Assembly: GCA_030248215.1 (NCBI GenBank)
Contig: JASANG010001995.1
Location: 1-64,000 of the forward strand
DNA from: Enoplolaimus lenunculus
Lineage: Eukaryota; Nematoda; Enoplea; Enoplida; Thoracostomopsidae
Reading direction: 5' to 3'
DNA: 64,000 nucleotides
The stretch's first letter is position 1. Every line of letters starts with the position of its first letter. Below, in pieces: positions 60,891-64,000 of the stretch. The notes below the pieces were generated by a model. That model had not been told where the DNA came from, searched no databases, and worked only from the letters and a program-made list of their open reading frames with translations. The translations under genes were made by a program, and so were the position numbers.

Positions 60891-61691
60891 ACTGCCTTTT
60901 TCGACTATATGTGTCGACCGTTTGCTGCCAGTAAGCATACAACCAATGTGCATTGCATTTATTGCATATGCACTAGGACAAACATGTTTCACATGCTTAA
61001 AGCGGCTTTACACTAACGGTATGCACCACTTTAAACTATATTCGTCAATGTGTTACATAAGCTACTAAGCAAAAATACCGGAATTACATCTTTCCAAACT
61101 GTTCTACAACTCTTTACGAATACAAAGGCGAAAATACTATAGCTAAGTGGTTATATCGATTTTTATTACAGTTGTTACAAATTCTGGTATTTAGGTATTT
61201 TCTGTTTGTGAACTGCAGCATTTCTTAAGTTATAAAAAACTTGAAGTTGCTCATTTTGGTGAGGTGCGTTTTCCCTGAAATTAATTTAGTTACGTTAATT
61301 TCGACAGCACTTAGCATAACTTGACCAATGTATGAAACAGATCCGTAACAGCCCCTGATTTATACGCGGGTTCATAGGCCCATAATGTTATGTTTGCAGT
61401 ACCACGGTTCTCATAGCTCGGAAAAACACCAGTTTATTACAATATACGTTTAGTAAGATAATGTTAGTAGTTGCTAGTAAACGTTTATTTTACACGTTTT
61501 GTTTCTTTGTTGGTTTGTTTGTTCATTAAAGCAAAATTTTCCTATAAATAATGTCAGAATTTATTATACCAACTAATCTGTGTATAACTTAGTCTATAAT
61601 AATGTATATGTAATCACGAAGCTAGAACTGTTGTATCACTATGTATGTGTCACGTTTTTTCACAATGTCAATTCCGCACTTAAAAGTATTA

Positions 61692-62360
61692 CAGGGGCGT
61701 ACCGAGAGGGAGTACTCGGGGCCGCGGTCTTCTCAATCGGAACCAAATAGTGTGGTATAATTTAGACAGAGTGAGTTGACTAGGGGTATGCTGCGGCGTT
61801 GTTTAAAGAAAAACTTCAGTCAAATTTCGCAAACTAATCGCTTGACCGGGGGGGTCAGGTTTGTTGATTTAGACTAAGCAGCTCATGGATAAACGTTTTG
61901 ACACTATGATAGAGGCATTTAAACTGAAAAAATGTATAACGTCTCGCTCGCTTCGCTTGCGCATTCTTCAAAGCTGACCCTAAATCCTGGCTACGAGGTT
62001 TCCTGCACTCTGTTGAACTAAAACAAAAACGGCCACAAACACAAAAACTGAAGTTCTGTGCTAGAATTAAATAGGTAGTCTGTAGCTTTTCGCTCGCGAT
62101 ATTTTCTTCAAATCGTTTTCACGTAACGAATGATTCGGTCTGGCCCAGCTATCCAGCCCACTAAAAATTTAGGGGACCTAAAAGACGACTCTGAAATTGG
62201 TCTCGGAACCGAGTAGACTGTGTGGACAATCTCATTTATCACGCCGAAACGTTTAGATAGATTACTGCTGAAGGGTTCTAAATTCGCTTTTTAGGTGAAA
62301 ACCCAAGGCACGGACCTGGCAGGATGCGGCCCCCAATCCAAATTTCTCGATACGCCACTG
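61692..62360. mobile_element. hAT-like MITE (CAGGGGCGTACCGAGAG ends)
   Basis: Left end CAGGGGCGTACCGAGAG, right end inverted TTCTCGATACGCCACTG. Flanks AAGTATTA (61684-61691) and CTGTATTA (62361-62368) match at 6 of 8. 669 bp, no coding capacity. Confidence 0.85.
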
Positions 62361-62499
62361 CTGTATTAGGCCTAAACGAAACATTGAACAGCTAAATGCT
62401 GTTGTTATTTTCTGAATTTTTTAAATCTAAGACACCTTTTGTTTAGTGATGACTGATTTGTTTTAGGGTATTACCGACAGTTTAAACATTTATACTAGA

Positions 62500-63362
62500 A
62501 TGGGTGAAAACAACGAAAATAACAAAGAGGTGCTAAGAGATTACGATCTAAACAAGGTTCGTCATTGTTAGTATAGGTAGAAAACGGGACTGCATATCTT
62601 ATAATTAAACTGTTGGAAAAGCAGGCCTAAAGAGCGGTAATCGAATTAGTGGTCTCTACAGATCCTTATGCAAATGCTCTACCACTGCACCACATAACGC
62701 GCATCTTAAACTATTTTTATCGTCGATTATATATGTCGACTTCATGTTGCCGTCTATCAAACATACATTGCACTTGATTATGAAAATTCTTTGGCAACGC
62801 TCCGAACATTGTCAGTGATAGATTTGCCTCTGTTACTCTATAAAAACGATTTCCATAACATGTACTAGGTCACATCCTTCCTCTCCTCCTTTTGTTTGTT
62901 TTTATATACATATGGATTTATTAAAGAAGGAAGTAATGAAGTGTAAGAGGTGGTCGTTGAGACCCTTCGTTTCTTCATCAATGGTCCGCAGCTTGTTTGT
63001 TGTATTTGGAATGCGTATAAAGCATAGAAATAGGTACACGAAACAAAGAATGACATTTATGTCGCTACCAAATATTTTTTACCATTCAGATACATGTCGA
63101 ACTTGAAAAGCTCAATATTGCAACGGATATTATTAACAAACTTGAAATGCAAGTTGTTGAAGCTCGTTCGTTATTTCGCGAAGTGCAGCTGTCCTGGACG
63201 CAAAAATTAGATCATTTAGCGAAAAAGTTAGAAACATCTATTGACAAATCAAGGCCATACTACGAAGGTCGGTTAGCGACTCGGCAGCTGTTGCAGCAAG
63301 CCCAAATTGCTGCGCTGAATTACGAGCGTGCGACTTCATTACATCGGGTGGCTAAAGAACAG
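62500..63362 (+). CDS. SH3BP5 (SAB/REI)-family protein, 5' part
   Basis: Exon 1 coding part is 62500-62556 (M-G-E-N-N...), exon 2 is 63090-63362, phase 0 at both donors; the gene continues past the window. The first 110 residues match the SH3BP5 coiled-coil region: V-E-L-E-K-L-N-I-A-T-D, S-R-P-Y-Y-E and A-A-L-N-Y-E-R-A. Family members (SH3BP5 in mammals, REI-1/REI-2 in C. elegans) are coiled-coil exchange factors for Rab11, and mammalian SAB is also a mitochondrial JNK-binding protein. The exon carrying the start begins after TTTGTTTTAG (acceptor at 62465-62466), so a 5' untranslated exon or a trans-splice leader joins 34 bases before the ATG region. Confidence 0.9.
62618..62700 (-). mobile_element. 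tRNA-derived SINE-like repeat, minus strand, second copy
   Basis: Minus strand: GGTGCAGTGGTAGAGCATTT (A-box), TAATTCGATTACC (B-box-like), followed by GGCCTGCTTTTCCAACAG. It lies in intron 1 of the SH3BP5-like gene. Confidence 0.6.
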
Positions 63363-64000
63363 GTAAAAATTTGTTGTTTCCTTTGTTTGGTCATTGTTCA
63401 ACTGTTTAAAAACCGAAGCTGGTTTTATCGACATTAGATAAGTTAAAAGCTTAATTAAACTTCCGAAATTTATTAAACCAATACCCACAGTACCAGCGGC
63501 ACATACGAAATTTGGGATTTGATCAAAATCCTCTGGACATACGTACACGCACGTGAAATATGTGTATTTTGCGAGCATTAAGTGATTGTTCATGTTAATG
63601 TAATTTCGTTGTCCGAATTTCAATTCAGGGTGCAATTGGAATTCCGCTTCCGGCATTTTATACCTTCCTATTACAGCAAATTTTTACCTGAATTAAAATT
63701 TCGGTATTAAATTTTACTCTGTGTAAATTAACCGTTTTACTAAAAAATTACGACAAAAATAAAAAATTTCATTAGTATGGTATAGGAAAATTGACAACCA
63801 CTGAAACTCAAGCATAGAAGGTAGCTTTTGCTTCCATGGTTTTGGAAAATAAAACATCCAATAGGTAAAGTAAATACCTATCGTCAACTGATATTATTTC
63901 ACCAATAATTTAGCAAACAAGGAAAACCAAAATGAATTTTTCGGCAGCATATATTGACAATATTTTAAGGTGTTTGACGCATATTGTTATTAAGGATGTG
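63363..64000 (+). other. SH3BP5-like intron 2, incomplete
   Basis: Starts with the GTAAAAATT donor. It holds one end of a CCGGAA-group MITE (CAGGGTGCAATTGGAATTCC at 63628). The next exon is not reached or not recognisable before the window ends. Confidence 0.6.

Larger units (their letters stand above)
59699..62499. other. Intergenic, tRNA-derived repeats and MITE
   Basis: Divergent promoter interval between the MPPE1-like gene (minus) and the SH3BP5-like gene (plus). It holds CCGGAA-rich MITE pieces (60195-60260), tRNA-like sequences (60334, 60605 and 60790-60890) and a hAT-like MITE (61692-62360). No core promoter box stands out. Confidence 0.6.

Noticed and set aside
1-64000. CRISPR arrays, operons or other prokaryotic features
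   Set aside because: No regularly spaced repeats of that kind; spliced genes with GT/AG introns show a eukaryotic genome.

Overview
This is an AT-rich, intron-rich metazoan window, most consistent with a nematode. Three things point that way. There are two tandem-repeat galectins of LEC-1-like size and layout (278 and 279 aa, with the internal junction W-E-G-R-Y-Y-P-[IV]-P-[YF]). There is an astacin metalloprotease with two C-terminal ShKT-like domains (NAS type). A TWK-type two-pore K+ channel and scattered degenerate TTAGGC strings (the nematode telomere unit) are also present. This assignment is an inference; no marker here gives the species.

Layout. 36-10914 is a giant imperfect palindrome: two arms of about 4.7-4.8 kb around a spacer of about 1.37 kb, each arm capped by a ~287-bp MITE. 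Each arm carries exon 1 of an SLC46-like MFS transporter. Only the right copy (minus strand) runs into exons 2 and 3, in the spacer. 12270-14886 holds a three-exon K2P channel (minus). 14887-20011 is gene-free and holds several MITEs. 20012-26443 is an 11-exon astacin (plus). 26902-33322 is a decayed Tx1/L1-group LINE of 5.58 kb (minus), flanked by two 420-bp direct repeats that differ at only about three positions. 34931-39331 and 43837-48557 are two galectin genes (minus), tandem duplicates with the same seven-exon structure. 49000-56500 is repeat-rich, with a ~70-82-bp-period minisatellite. 56588-59698 is an MPPE1/PGAP5-like metallophosphoesterase (minus, four exons, all metal motifs present). 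59700-62400 holds tRNA-derived repeats and a hAT-like MITE. 62500-63362 is the 5' part of an SH3BP5 (SAB/REI)-family gene (plus) that runs off the window.

Exon models were built by hand from GT/AG sites, phase continuity and family motifs. The astacin, K2P, MPPE1 and one galectin gene close perfectly in phase. The other galectin needs one non-standard splice donor. The SLC46-like gene has a broken stretch at the start of exon 2. The genes have no obvious shared pathway; this is an ordinary gene series with a heavy load of non-autonomous DNA transposons (hAT-like with 8-bp duplications, TA-target elements, one with TTA target duplications), many of them inside introns.

No convincing new defence, secretion or metabolic system is visible. 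The strongest unusual structures are the MITE-capped palindrome, the LINE with 420-bp flanking repeats, a MITE family with a telomere-like core, and galectins whose four CRDs all lack the usual sugar-binding Asn.
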